This document shows, one piece after another, positions 8,541-16,838 of a DNA stretch of 64,000 bases. The stretch comes from Clostridia bacterium. Its GTDB lineage: Bacteria > Bacillota > Clostridia > Christensenellales > CAG-917. The notes beneath the pieces are model-generated. The model had not been told where the DNA came from. It saw nothing but the letters and a program-made list of their open reading frames with translations, and made no database searches. The stretch is taken from the NCBI GenBank assembly GCA_900763875.1, contig CAAFLX010000037.1, positions 24,959-88,958 on the forward strand. The letters are read 5' to 3'. Each line of letters opens with the position of its first letter. Position 1 is the first letter of the stretch. The position numbers and the translations under genes are program-made.

Positions 8541-9029
8541 ATGCAAAAGGACAAATACAAGGTGCTGTTTGTTTGCTCGTCAAACGTGTGCAGAAGCCCC
8601 TATTGCGAGTTTATGCTCAAAAGAATGATTGAGGGCGACGAGGAGTTGAAAGGCAAAGTCGAGGTATGCTCGTCGGCAGTGTTCAATCGCAGCAAAAAAA
8701 TCTTTCCCAAGGCGGTGGACGTTCTAAAACGCGAGGGCTTTGACGAGAAAGAAATACTTGCCCACAAACCCTCGTTCAAGACAGACAAGGCGAGGTTCGA
8801 GGGCGCGGATATCATCATCGGAATGTCCAAAATGCACAGGCTGTTGACGCCAAGCAAGTACCGCGCAAAATATGTCACGCTGTCCGAGGCGGCAGAGGGC
8901 AAGTACGCTCCCGTTCCCGACCCGTTTTTGGCAACGTCGCAGAAGGAATACGACAAAACCATGCAAGTGTTAAAAGACTATATTTGCAAATATTTCGTGA
9001 AACTAAAGGCGCAAATTTTGGGTAAATGA
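8541..9029 (+). CDS. Low-molecular-weight protein-tyrosine-phosphatase family protein
   Basis: 162 residues from the ATG at 8541 (GAGGTT 4 nt upstream; an earlier GTG at 8508 lacks support). Near the N-terminus VLFVCSSNVCRSPYCEFM holds the CX5R-S phosphate-binding loop (CSSNVCRS), and VPDPF near residue 130 supplies the general-acid aspartate of the family. Members dephosphorylate phosphotyrosine or phosphoarginine proteins, or reduce arsenate; the substrate cannot be told from sequence. An imperfect hairpin with a T-run follows at 9125-9163. Confidence 0.85.
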   Translation: MQKDKYKVLFVCSSNVCRSPYCEFMLKRMIEGDEELKGKVEVCSSAVFNRSKKIFPKAVDVLKREGFDEKEILAHKPSFKTDKARFEGADIIIGMSKMHRLLTPSKYRAKYVTLSEAAEGKYAPVPDPFLATSQKEYDKTMQVLKDYICKYFVKLKAQILGK

Positions 9030-9124
9030 CCGATTTAGGCGACAAAAATCGCAACGTACAAGCAAGAAAAAAAGAAAACAAGAAAACAAGAAATAGTTAT
9101 TTGCTTGTATAAAAAATCAACATT

Positions 9125-9163
9125 GAGGGCGTAAGGCTTTGTGGACTTTGCGCCTCCTTTTTT
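9125..9163 (+). terminator. Probable terminator after the phosphatase gene
   Basis: Imperfect stem GAGGGCGTAAG / CTTTGCGCCTC with a bulge and 9-nt loop, followed by CTTTTTT. Confidence 0.55.
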
Positions 9164-9397
9164 GCGATTTTAACATAAAAAGAGGTGTAAAAACGTGAAT
9201 CGCACGGCTGTATGCTTTAATAAAGAAAATTGACATGTTGCAGGTTGAAACCGCTTTTTGAGTTGGGATATTCTAAGAATGGCGTAATGCAAAAACTAAC
9301 GTTGTTTTGGCAATGCCGTTGCGCTCAAAAGCACAAAACGTGCGGTTAGATTGCGTATTTGGGCGGAGTGCCGTAGGAAAGGGCATACTTTTTCGTC

Positions 9398-9426
9398 TTG
9401 ACAATGGAAAATGCACAAGGTAAAAT
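9398..9426 (+). promoter_or_regulatory. Promoter of the lipoprotein gene at 9484
   Basis: TTGACA (9398-9403), exactly 17 bp, TAAAAT (9421-9426). The gene has a leader of about 50 nt with AGAAGGG just before the ATG. Confidence 0.8.
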
Positions 9427-9483
9427 GTATAAAGAACCTTTCGAGTAAGCTCGATTTGCAATTTCACAAGAGAAGGGTAGATT

Positions 9484-10851
9484 ATGAAAAAACGTATCAT
9501 TGCAAGTGTGCTGTTGATAGCGGTGATTGCAACTTGTTGCTTTGCGCTTGTTGCGTGCAACAATGGCGGTGACGCGCCGACGTCGTTTGAAATGCCAATC
9601 GGTGCGCGTCCCGACTACGACAGCTTGATTGCGCCTAGCGACAAGGAGGTCATTGACAAAGGCCTTGCCGAAAGCGCAAAAGCGGACGACGACCCGAGCA
9701 AAAACCAAGACGCAATCAAAGCCGCCGTAATGGCACTTTACACCGTGTCCAACAAGAGCCGCATCGAAACGCCGCTTTCCCTCGTGGTGCAAGAGAGCGA
9801 CGCAGGCATCGACCTTGCAACGGTGTTGATGCACTCTTTCAATTTGCGCAACGGCGATAAGTGGTATTATCAGCTTGCAACAAGCGTGACGCCCGCCTCC
9901 GACAATCCGCTTGCGGAGTTGCTTGCCCAAGTCGCGGCGGCGTTTGCGGGATATTTGAAAGTTGCCTACACGCGCGGCGACGGCGAATATTGGTTTTTTG
10001 CCGGCAAAGGCACTGCATATTCTTGCGACTGCTCCGTGCCGACTTTTCCCTATGCGAAATTCGAGATTCAAGAAAAGGACGCCCCTTTTGAAAAGCCCCT
10101 TACGCTTGAGGAGTTCAACAACAAAATCCACGTTTTGAGCAACTCTATTCACGAGATAAACAATATGGATTTTTGCAAGGAAATCATTGCGGACAATGCC
10201 AAAATCAAGTTTGAAAACAATCTCTATACGGTTGATTTTTCAATAGATATGAGCGCGGACAAGGCTCTAATTGAAAAGTGGTATGCAAAGCCACAAGAGG
10301 ATATGCGCGAGGGCAACGAGAATATCAAAAAGTATAACTCGTACGTTGCCACGCTCCAAACTTGGGACAACGGCTATGCAAAGTATTTCGAGTCCCACGC
10401 CGACCGTGACGCAGGCAAGGCAAGCGGCAAGCCCGTTGACAAGTACAGCTACGTTTGGACGGAAGCCGAAATCTTGAAACTCCTCGCTCAGGACGTCGAA
10501 ATCAAAGAAAAGGACAAATTTTCCAAAGTCGAAACAATCGACCAATATCTCGAGGCGTACAGCGATCCCGACTACGTCAACAAAATCGTCCTCGGAATGT
10601 TCGAGGTGCTGGGCATCGCGGTTGCGTGCATAGCGGTGGTGATCGTTCTTGTTGTTGTGACGGTTGAAGTGCTTGTCAAAAAAGGCAAACTTCCAAAACT
10701 TGCCGCCAAGCGCAATGCGAAAAAGCAAAAACGCCTAGCAAAAAAAGAGGCAAAACAAGAAAAGAAAATAATGCTTATCGACGAGGAATTTTCCGCCGAT
10801 TCGAACGTTGAGGAATTTGCCTCCGATTCGGACGATACCGACAATCGATAA
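9484..10851 (+). CDS. Predicted lipoprotein with an additional C-terminal membrane segment
   Basis: 455 residues, family not recognised. The N-terminus MKKRIIASV...FALVAC is a lipoprotein signal with lipobox LVAC and lipidated C25. The extracellular part (about 26-370) is acidic and polar without a known motif. A strong transmembrane segment (about 373-397, GIAVACIAVVIVLVVVTVEV) is followed by a lysine-rich tail (KRNAKKQKRLAKKEAKQEKK) and an acidic end. If both anchors are real, the protein is tethered at both ends with the tail in the cytoplasm. The 1431-residue protein at 26529-30824 has the same architecture. Preceded by a consensus promoter and followed by a 16-bp-stem terminator, so monocistronic. 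Confidence 0.75.
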   Translation: MKKRIIASVLLIAVIATCCFALVACNNGGDAPTSFEMPIGARPDYDSLIAPSDKEVIDKGLAESAKADDDPSKNQDAIKAAVMALYTVSNKSRIETPLSLVVQESDAGIDLATVLMHSFNLRNGDKWYYQLATSVTPASDNPLAELLAQVAAAFAGYLKVAYTRGDGEYWFFAGKGTAYSCDCSVPTFPYAKFEIQEKDAPFEKPLTLEEFNNKIHVLSNSIHEINNMDFCKEIIADNAKIKFENNLYTVDFSIDMSADKALIEKWYAKPQEDMREGNENIKKYNSYVATLQTWDNGYAKYFESHADRDAGKASGKPVDKYSYVWTEAEILKLLAQDVEIKEKDKFSKVETIDQYLEAYSDPDYVNKIVLGMFEVLGIAVACIAVVIVLVVVTVEVLVKKGKLPKLAAKRNAKKQKRLAKKEAKQEKKIMLIDEEFSADSNVEEFASDSDDTDNR

Positions 10852-10928
10852 TCGCTTTGCAAAAATCGAATTTGTTGCCAATGCACAAGGCAAAAATAAA
10901 AGATAATCAACACTTCAAAATCGAATAA

Positions 10929-10966
10929 CAAACAAAAACGAGCGGTGATTCGCTCGTTTTTGTTTG
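10929..10966. terminator. Strong bidirectional terminator
   Basis: Perfect 16-bp inverted repeat CAAACAAAAACGAGCG (10929-10944) / CGCTCGTTTTTGTTTG (10951-10966) with a 6-nt loop; T-rich on both strands. It closes the lipoprotein gene; the 150 bp beyond it up to 11118 hold nothing recognisable. Confidence 0.85.
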
Positions 10967-11118
10967 CAAGGTATTTTGATGTTTGCTTGTTTGCAAGGCG
11001 GTTCGTCGTTGCTCGCTTTGCAATTTGCGCTTTTTGCTTGCCGATTGACAGGCGGCGCAATTATGCAATGTATAAGGTATTTGTTTTTTTACTACTCGAA
11101 ACTATTAGTTATTTAACC

Positions 11119-11781
11119 TTATTTGTTGCCCGACACAAGCACTTCGAGGGGGTTGACGGGGACGTTGTCTTTGAGGATTTCAAAGTGCAGGTGGTCGCCG
11201 TCCAAACTTTCGCTGCCTTGCGAGGTTGACATTTTGCCGAGGAGCTGACCTTGTTTTATCGTTGCGCCCTGTTTGAGGGTGCTTGCCTTGTCCAAGGAGA
11301 GGTATTTTGTGATATAGCCGTCCTTGTGGGCGAGCACGACGTAGTTGCCGTCGAGGGCGTTGTAGCCTACCTCTTTAACAGTGCCGTCGCAGGATGCGTA
11401 CACGTTTTTGTCATCGGACGTAAAGTCCAGCGCGAGGTGGGTTGAGTACTGCTTGAGAGTGGGACTCCAAACAAGGGTTGTATCCGTGAAATTGCGGCTG
11501 ACTTTTGCGTCGTTTGCAGGGGCGTAGAACTTGATTTTTTCGACGGTCGGCTCTGGTTTTACGGGGTCGGGCTTGTCGATGGGGTTGTCGGGTTTGACCA
11601 CGGGCGTATCGTTCGGATTGTCCGTGATAGACGAGTCGGGATTGTGCGGAGCGGAGTTGCGAGTGACCGCAAGGGCGATGACCGTGGCAACCGAGGCTAT
11701 GCACAAAACGATAAGAAAATAGACTGCGTTGCGCTTACAAAAACCGCCAAAACGCTTCATTGCAACTTGAAATTTGCTCAT
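11119..11781 (-). CDS. spoIIQ: M23 (LytM) family membrane protein, SpoIIQ-like
   Basis: 220 residues. One transmembrane segment (about 19-39), a Pro/Asp-rich linker (PNDTPVVKPDNPIDKPDP), then an M23 LytM domain (about 80-220). The zinc-site residues are present: HLALD (H-x3-D, near residue 118) and DHLHFEI (H-x-H, near 196). SpoIIQ sits in the forespore membrane and joins SpoIIIAH across the intermembrane space during engulfment; the B. subtilis protein has lost a zinc ligand, whereas clostridial ones often keep the site, as here. The ATG follows GGAGGTAATACA. Upstream bases match a sigma-F promoter, as expected for spoIIQ. Other M23 membrane proteins would look similar without that promoter. 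Confidence 0.75.
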   Translation of the reverse strand: MSKFQVAMKRFGGFCKRNAVYFLIVLCIASVATVIALAVTRNSAPHNPDSSITDNPNDTPVVKPDNPIDKPDPVKPEPTVEKIKFYAPANDAKVSRNFTDTTLVWSPTLKQYSTHLALDFTSDDKNVYASCDGTVKEVGYNALDGNYVVLAHKDGYITKYLSLDKASTLKQGATIKQGQLLGKMSTSQGSESLDGDHLHFEILKDNVPVNPLEVLVSGNK

Positions 11782-11803
11782 TGTATTACCTCCGATTTGC
11801 CGT

Positions 11804-11833
11804 GATTATGCCCTCAATCGATAAGGTTTATAC
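11804..11833 (-). promoter_or_regulatory. Putative sigma-F (forespore) promoter of the SpoIIQ-like gene
   Basis: Reverse strand: GTATA (11833-11829), 15-bp spacer, GGGCATAATC (11813-11804), then about 16 nt and the GGAGG site. Published sigma-F consensus is roughly GYWTA, 15-16 bp, GGNNANAWTR; only the final R fails in this form. No good TTGACA/TATAAT pair is present at this start. Confidence 0.55.
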
Positions 11834-11915
11834 ATATATCGATAAAGATTTTTCGATGTGGCGCAACTTTTTGCAAAAAGCGTGCCAAAAGTGCGATTTT
11901 TGAAAAAATTCGCTA

Positions 11916-11944
11916 TTGACTACAAGTGTTCGATAAGGTATAAT
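11916..11944 (+). promoter_or_regulatory. Promoter of the acyl-ligase/glycerol-phosphate cluster, leaderless type
   Basis: TTGACT (11916-11921), 17-bp spacer, TATAAT (11939-11944); ATG at 11952 after 7 nt, no Shine-Dalgarno sequence. Confidence 0.8.
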
Positions 11945-11951
11945 CTTAACT

Positions 11952-13490
11952 ATGGTTGACGTACACAAAAGCATATACGATTTCATGCGCTCCTACCGCG
12001 AAAAGCACGACGATGACATTGCCGTCGTTCACGGTGCACGCAAAATGAATTACGCAACCTTATTCAAACAAGTGGACAGAGTTGCAGGCGGATTGGTGCG
12101 CCTCGGCGTGACAAAAGGCGACGTCGTTATGATTGCTCTTCCCAACATTCTTCAAGCCGTCGTGGCGGTGTATGCCTGCTCTCGTATCGGCGCGATTGCG
12201 TCGATGATTCATCCCAAACTTTCCGCAAACGAATTTTCGGTCGCTTTCAAAAAACTTCAACCCAAAGTGGTGTTTTTGAGCGATATAAACCAATGCGAAT
12301 ATTATCCCAAGGCCAAGGGGGCAAGACGCATCATCTGCCACTTCGGGCTTTACGATTTTTTGGGACTGCCCCTCAAAGCCGATTTCGAGCCTTTCCACGG
12401 CGACGGTGAAGAGATTGCGTTTTATATGCAGTCGGGAGGCACGACGGGCGAGCCGAAGACGGTGGCGATTTCCTCTCGCGCGGCAAACGCAATGGTTGCC
12501 AATCTTTTGCAGTATCTAGGCGACAAATTTTCACAAAAGAACGCGTTGCTTGCGTCGCTTCCGATGTTTCACGGCTTTGGGCTGTGCGTTGGCGTGCACC
12601 TTTCGCTCTCAACCAATATGCGCTCGGTGCTATTGCCCGTATTCAAGGCGAAAAAGACCGTCAAGGTCATTGCAAAAAACCACGTTACGACCATGATTGC
12701 CGTGCCGAGAATGGTGCAAAAGCTGCTTGCTCTCGATGAGTTTTCGGGGGATAACATCTCTTGCATAGAGGACATTTACGTCGGCGGCGACCTCGTTGGC
12801 GAGGATTTGGTGAAAAAGTTTCACGCGCGTATGGAAGAGTGCGGCGGCAAGGGCATACTTTCCCCCGGCTACGGACTTACCGAAACGGCGAGCGTATGCA
12901 CGGTGTCCAATGCGGATTTTGTGTCCGGCTCGGTGGGCAAGCCGTTGCTCAACGTCGAGGTTAGGGTTGTGGACGAGGATTTGAAAGAGGTCAAGCGCGG
13001 CACTGTCGGTGAATTGCTTGTTTCTGGCGAGCAGATTATGAGCGGATACGTCGGCGACGAGGAAGGCACGAAAAAGGCTCTTATCCGCCTCGACGGCAAA
13101 ACGTGGGTGCGCACTGGCGACTATTTCAAACAAGACGAGGAGGGCAGACTCCTCTTTATGGGCAGAAAAAAGAGGCTCATCAAGATTTCGGGCATCAACG
13201 TGTTTCCAAGCGAGATCGAGAGGGTGGCAAGCGAGTTGCCGTTTGTGGGAGATTGCGCGTGCATAGAATACCGCATCGATGGCAAACCCTACATCAAATT
13301 GCTTGTCGAGGGCAGCCTCACCGACGCTCAAAAGCAGGCGGTTGTCAACCATATTTCCAAAAATATGTCGCACTGGAACAAGCCTAGGGAAGTGCAATGC
13401 GTGGACAAATTTCCGCGTACAAATATAGGAAAAATAAATATAGAGGGATTAAATTATGAATTTGGCAAAGATACGCAGGGCGGTCAATAA
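11952..13490 (+). CDS. AMP-forming acyl-CoA/acyl-acid ligase (ANL superfamily)
   Basis: 512 residues. The adenylate-forming motifs are all present in order: QSGGTTGEPKTV (A3 loop, about 157-168), YGLTETASV (A5, about 315), TGDYF (A7, about 389), KISGINVFPSEIE (A8 hinge, about 411) and PRTNIGKI with the catalytic lysine near 497. Such enzymes activate a carboxylic acid with ATP and pass it to CoA or a carrier protein; the acid, probably a fatty acid, is not readable. It is first in the cluster, directly behind a leaderless-type promoter, and its end overlaps the next gene by 35 bp, implying cotranscription with glycerol-phosphate enzymes. Confidence 0.85.
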   Translation: MVDVHKSIYDFMRSYREKHDDDIAVVHGARKMNYATLFKQVDRVAGGLVRLGVTKGDVVMIALPNILQAVVAVYACSRIGAIASMIHPKLSANEFSVAFKKLQPKVVFLSDINQCEYYPKAKGARRIICHFGLYDFLGLPLKADFEPFHGDGEEIAFYMQSGGTTGEPKTVAISSRAANAMVANLLQYLGDKFSQKNALLASLPMFHGFGLCVGVHLSLSTNMRSVLLPVFKAKKTVKVIAKNHVTTMIAVPRMVQKLLALDEFSGDNISCIEDIYVGGDLVGEDLVKKFHARMEECGGKGILSPGYGLTETASVCTVSNADFVSGSVGKPLLNVEVRVVDEDLKEVKRGTVGELLVSGEQIMSGYVGDEEGTKKALIRLDGKTWVRTGDYFKQDEEGRLLFMGRKKRLIKISGINVFPSEIERVASELPFVGDCACIEYRIDGKPYIKLLVEGSLTDAQKQAVVNHISKNMSHWNKPREVQCVDKFPRTNIGKINIEGLNYEFGKDTQGGQ

Positions 13491-15192
13491 AATTGCCCCG
13501 TCCGTCAAAGTCGAAAACTACCGTGGTTGCGTAAGGCTCACGGGCGAGCTTGACAACTGGGCGGATATCTACAAATGCGGCACTGCTGCCGTGAGCAAAG
13601 GCTCTCTTGGTGTGCTCAACGACATCAAGTTGAAAGGTTTCCACGAAGAACCCAAAAAGCCCACGCTCAAAGACAGCGCGCTTGCGGGGCAAAAACCCGA
13701 CGTGCTTATCGTCGGCGGCGGCATCGTCGGATGCGCGGTGGCAAGAGAGCTTTCTCGTTTGAAGCTCGACGTTTTGCTCGTCGAAAAGGCAAACGACGTG
13801 GCGGCTGCGGCGTCTTCACGCAACGACGGTTGTATCCACCCCGGCATAGACTTGCACAAGGGGCAACAAAAACTCAAGTACGTGCTCGAGGGCAACAGAA
13901 TGTACACAAACCTTGCAAAAGAGCTTGGTTTGTCCTTCAAGCGTTGGGCGCAAATGTTCATATTCTCCACCGCTTGGGAGAACGCAATCGTTTCGCCGCT
14001 CTTCCTTTTGAAGGCGAAAATCCTCGGCGTCGAGGGCGTAAGGCACGTCACCAAAGAGGAAATCAAGAGAATCGAACCCAATCCGCCTGCATGGGCAAAG
14101 GGCGGTATGTATATGGCAAGCGCAGGTATGGTTTCGCCCTACAAGACGACGATTGCGCTTTGCGACAACGCAATTCAAAACGGCGCAAGAGTGTCGCTCA
14201 ACACCTACGTCGAGGGTATGGACGTCAAGGACGGCAAGGTTGTTTGCGTGCATACAAACCGCGGCGATATCTATCCTCGCGCGGTTGTCAACTGCGCGGG
14301 CGTTTACAGCGACGTCATTGCGGATATGGCAGGTGACAGAACTTTCACCATTCACCCAAGAAAAGGCACGGACATCATTCTCGACAAAAAGAAAGTCGGC
14401 TATGCGCTCTCGTCCTATGCAAGAAGTTATTTCGCACCCCTGCCCAAGGAGGCTCGCCCCGACAAAAACGAGGAGGTCGGACACACCAAGGGCGGCGGCG
14501 TTATGCGCACGATAGACGGCAATATTTTGGTCGGGCCGGACGCACACGAAGTGCCCTCGAGAGAGGACTATTCCACAAGCATCAGGGACATCGACAACAT
14601 CATCAAAAAGCAAAAACTCGCCCAACCTATGCTCAACAAGGGCGATATCATAACCTATTTTTCGGGTACGCGCGCTGCAACCTATGAAGAAGATTTCGTG
14701 GTCAGACGCGGCATTTTCACCAAGAACGTTTACGAGGCGGCAGGCATTCAATCGCCGGGCATCACCGCCGCTCCCGCCATTGCGGTTGACATAAAAAACT
14801 GGATTAAAGAGGATTTGCACGCAGAGGATAACCCCACGTTCAACCCCGTTTATAAGCATACTCCGAGGCTTGCAAACCTCAAAGACGAGGAAAGAGCGAA
14901 ATACATCGCCAAAAACCCCGAATACGGCGAAATTATCTGCCGCTGTGAGGAAGTGAGCAAGGGCGAGATTATCGACGCGCTCGAAAGTCCGCTCAAAGTC
15001 GCAACCATCGACGGCATCAAGCGCAGAGTGCGCCCCGGTATGGGAAGATGTCAAGGCGGTTTCTGCTCTCCGCTCGTTGCGAAAATCATTGCCGAGCACG
15101 AGGGTATAGCAATCGAGGACGTTCTCAAAGGCGACGAGGGCAGCGTCATCGTCTACGGAAACACCAAGGGCAATGCCAAGGAGGAAAACTGA
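13456..15192 (+). CDS. GlpA-like FAD-dependent glycerol-3-phosphate dehydrogenase with BFD-like [2Fe-2S] domain
   Basis: 578 residues; the ATG has AGAGGG 7 nt upstream inside the previous gene. An N-terminal extension of about 75 residues precedes a DAO-family FAD domain starting DVLIVGGGIVGCAVAREL (Rossmann GxGxxG) with VEKANDVAAAASSRNDG after strand 2. The C-terminus has the Cys-rich BFD-like module: ICRCEEVS and GRCQGGFC (four cysteines for a 2Fe-2S cluster). This domain order is that of anaerobic GlpA-type dehydrogenases, which oxidise sn-glycerol-3-phosphate to DHAP. The two following genes are the usual partners of this clostridial type. Substrate is inferred from family and neighbours. 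Confidence 0.85.
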   Translation: MNLAKIRRAVNKIAPSVKVENYRGCVRLTGELDNWADIYKCGTAAVSKGSLGVLNDIKLKGFHEEPKKPTLKDSALAGQKPDVLIVGGGIVGCAVARELSRLKLDVLLVEKANDVAAAASSRNDGCIHPGIDLHKGQQKLKYVLEGNRMYTNLAKELGLSFKRWAQMFIFSTAWENAIVSPLFLLKAKILGVEGVRHVTKEEIKRIEPNPPAWAKGGMYMASAGMVSPYKTTIALCDNAIQNGARVSLNTYVEGMDVKDGKVVCVHTNRGDIYPRAVVNCAGVYSDVIADMAGDRTFTIHPRKGTDIILDKKKVGYALSSYARSYFAPLPKEARPDKNEEVGHTKGGGVMRTIDGNILVGPDAHEVPSREDYSTSIRDIDNIIKKQKLAQPMLNKGDIITYFSGTRAATYEEDFVVRRGIFTKNVYEAAGIQSPGITAAPAIAVDIKNWIKEDLHAEDNPTFNPVYKHTPRLANLKDEERAKYIAKNPEYGEIICRCEEVSKGEIIDALESPLKVATIDGIKRRVRPGMGRCQGGFCSPLVAKIIAEHEGIAIEDVLKGDEGSVIVYGNTKGNAKEEN

Positions 15193-15193
15193 T

Positions 15194-16441
15194 ATGCGCA
15201 ATTATGACGTAGTGGTTATAGGCGGCGGCCCTGCAGGTTTGTCTGCGGCGCAAAGCGCGTGCCAAAAGGGCGGCAAAGTCGCAATCATCGAAAGAGAGGC
15301 TCGCCTCGGCGGAATCTTGAAACAATGCGTCCACGACGGTTTCGGACTCATTCGTTTCGGCGAAAAGCTCGCAGGCCCCGAATATAGCGAAAGATACATC
15401 GATTTCGTCAAGGAACTTGACATCGACACGTTCACTTTCACTTTCGTGACGAGAGTTGAAAAGAAGGACGGCGGTTTTGAAATCACCGCAGTGTCCAAGG
15501 ACGGCATAGAAAAATTCTTCACCAAAGCAATCGTGCTTGCAACGGGTTGCAGAGAGCGCACCGCAAAGCAAGTGCTCATTCAAGGCACTCGCCCCGCAGG
15601 CGTGTTTACGGCAGGTACGGCGCAAAACTTTGTCAACTTGCAAGGCAAGCTCCCCACCAAAAAGTGCGTGATTTTGGGCAGCGGCGACATCGGACTCATT
15701 ATGGCAAGACGTCTTACGCTCGAAGGCGCAGAGGTCGAGGGCGTGTACGAAGTCAAACCCACCCCCAGCGGACTTACGAGAAACATTCATCAATGCTTGC
15801 ACGATTTCAACATTCCGCTCCACCTCTCCCACACCGTGACGAGAGTGTTCGGCGCAGACAGATTGGAAGCGGTCGAAGTTGCAAAGGTCGATGACAAAAT
15901 GCAACCCATTCACGGCACTGAAAGACGTATCGAGTGCGACGCGCTCATTCTTTCGGTCGGACTTATCCCCGAAAACGAACTTGCCGAATCTCTCGGCGTA
16001 AAAATCAATCCTTTCACCAAGGGAGCGGACTGCGACCAAACGTATATGTCGTCCATTGACGGCGTGTTCTCGGCAGGCAACGCGCTCAACGTGTTCGACC
16101 TTGTGGACTATGTTTCCGAATGTGCAAAGGACGCAGGCGCAAACTCGGTCGGTTTCAAGCCGTCGGGCAAGAGCGTGCGCATAGAAAAGGGCAAGGGACT
16201 TTTGAGTTTTGTGCCTCATAGAATCGATTTGAGCAAGCCTTGCGACAAAGTTGTGTTCTTCTTCCGCGCCGCAAAGGATATGGACAAGGCAACCTTGTAC
16301 GTCAGCGTGGACGGCAACGAGGCGTTCAAAAAGAACTTCGCTTTCTTGCGCCCGCCCGAAATGCAACGTATCGAACTTGATTTTGCCTCTTTCGGCATCA
16401 AAGAGGGAAGCAAAGTGGAAGTCAGAGTGGAGGAAAGATAA
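15194..16441 (+). CDS. NAD(FAD)-dependent pyridine nucleotide-disulfide oxidoreductase family protein (GlpB-like partner)
   Basis: 415 residues from the ATG at 15194, which follows AAGGAGG. Two dinucleotide-binding folds are seen: YDVVVIGGGPAGLSAAQSA at the N-terminus (FAD) and KKCVILGSGDIGLIMARRL near 160 (NAD(P)H), with the ATGCRERTA strand between and a C-terminal FAD-contact block SSIDGVFSAGNAL. It lacks the CxxxxC redox pair of thioredoxin-reductase-type enzymes. In many Firmicutes this protein follows a GlpA-like dehydrogenase and precedes a DUF1667 protein, as here, and is thought to complete the electron-transfer complex. The gap to the upstream stop is one base. Confidence 0.8.
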   Translation: MRNYDVVVIGGGPAGLSAAQSACQKGGKVAIIEREARLGGILKQCVHDGFGLIRFGEKLAGPEYSERYIDFVKELDIDTFTFTFVTRVEKKDGGFEITAVSKDGIEKFFTKAIVLATGCRERTAKQVLIQGTRPAGVFTAGTAQNFVNLQGKLPTKKCVILGSGDIGLIMARRLTLEGAEVEGVYEVKPTPSGLTRNIHQCLHDFNIPLHLSHTVTRVFGADRLEAVEVAKVDDKMQPIHGTERRIECDALILSVGLIPENELAESLGVKINPFTKGADCDQTYMSSIDGVFSAGNALNVFDLVDYVSECAKDAGANSVGFKPSGKSVRIEKGKGLLSFVPHRIDLSKPCDKVVFFFRAAKDMDKATLYVSVDGNEAFKKNFAFLRPPEMQRIELDFASFGIKEGSKVEVRVEER

Positions 16442-16776
16442 TGGAACTTGTATGTATCGTATGCCCGCGCGGGTGTAGAATCAAAATAGAAGACGGCGTT
16501 GTGAGCGGCAATAGCTGCAAAAGAGGCGAGGCGTTTGCTTTGAGCGAAACCACTTGCCCCATGCGTTCTATCTGCTCGACAGTCGCAACCACGTTTGCCG
16601 ATTATCCCGTGCTCCCAGTGAGGACGGAGGGCGAAATCCCCAAAGACAAAATCGGCGAGCTTATGAAACAAATCAACCAAGTCGTCGTCAGCGAAAAATT
16701 GCATAGAGGCGACGTTGTCATCAAGGGCGTTTGCGGCACTGACGTGAACCTCATCGCAACCGCCAGCATTTGTTAA
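16441..16776 (+). CDS. DUF1667 protein, probable small subunit of the glycerol-phosphate dehydrogenase complex
   Basis: 111 residues; begins MELVCIVCPRGCRIKIEDG. Cysteines at about 5, 8, 12 and 22 (C-x2-C-x3-C-x9-C) and further ones in TTCPMRSICS are typical of DUF1667 and could bind a metal or Fe-S cluster. The ATG overlaps the previous stop region (GATAATG), with GGAGG upstream, implying translational coupling. Family members occur almost always as the third gene after GlpA- and GlpB-like genes. Biochemical role is not established in what I can see. Confidence 0.85.
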   Translation: MELVCIVCPRGCRIKIEDGVVSGNSCKRGEAFALSETTCPMRSICSTVATTFADYPVLPVRTEGEIPKDKIGELMKQINQVVVSEKLHRGDVVIKGVCGTDVNLIATASIC

Positions 16777-16792
16777 TCTAGGACAAACAAAG

Positions 16793-16820
16793 CGCAAAGC
16801 GGACGGGAAACCGCTTTGCG
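16793..16820 (+). other. Intercistronic hairpin between the dehydrogenase genes and the FGGY kinase
   Basis: Perfect 10-bp stem CGCAAAGCGG / CCGCTTTGCG with an 8-nt loop but no T-run, placed just upstream of the kinase ribosome site. It fits an mRNA-stability or processing element better than a terminator. Confidence 0.55.
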
Positions 16821-16838
16821 ACAAATAAAAGGAAAATT

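Larger units (their letters stand above)
9030..9483. other. Intergenic region with terminator and two promoter candidates
   Basis: Holds a purine-rich stretch with repeated GAAAACAA (about 9068-9092) between inverted copies of ACAAGCAA/TTGCTTGT, an imperfect terminator at 9125-9163, a weak promoter (TTGAAA 9245-9250, 18 bp, TATTCT 9269-9274) and a good one at 9398-9426. A 12-codon frame at about 9195 with AGAGGTG upstream is too short to call. No larger gene is supported. Confidence 0.5.

Noticed and set aside
13816..16366. Long reverse-strand open frames (461 and 406 codons) opposite the GlpA/GlpB-like genes
   Set aside because: Antisense of well-supported enzymes; no start signals and no recognisable domains.
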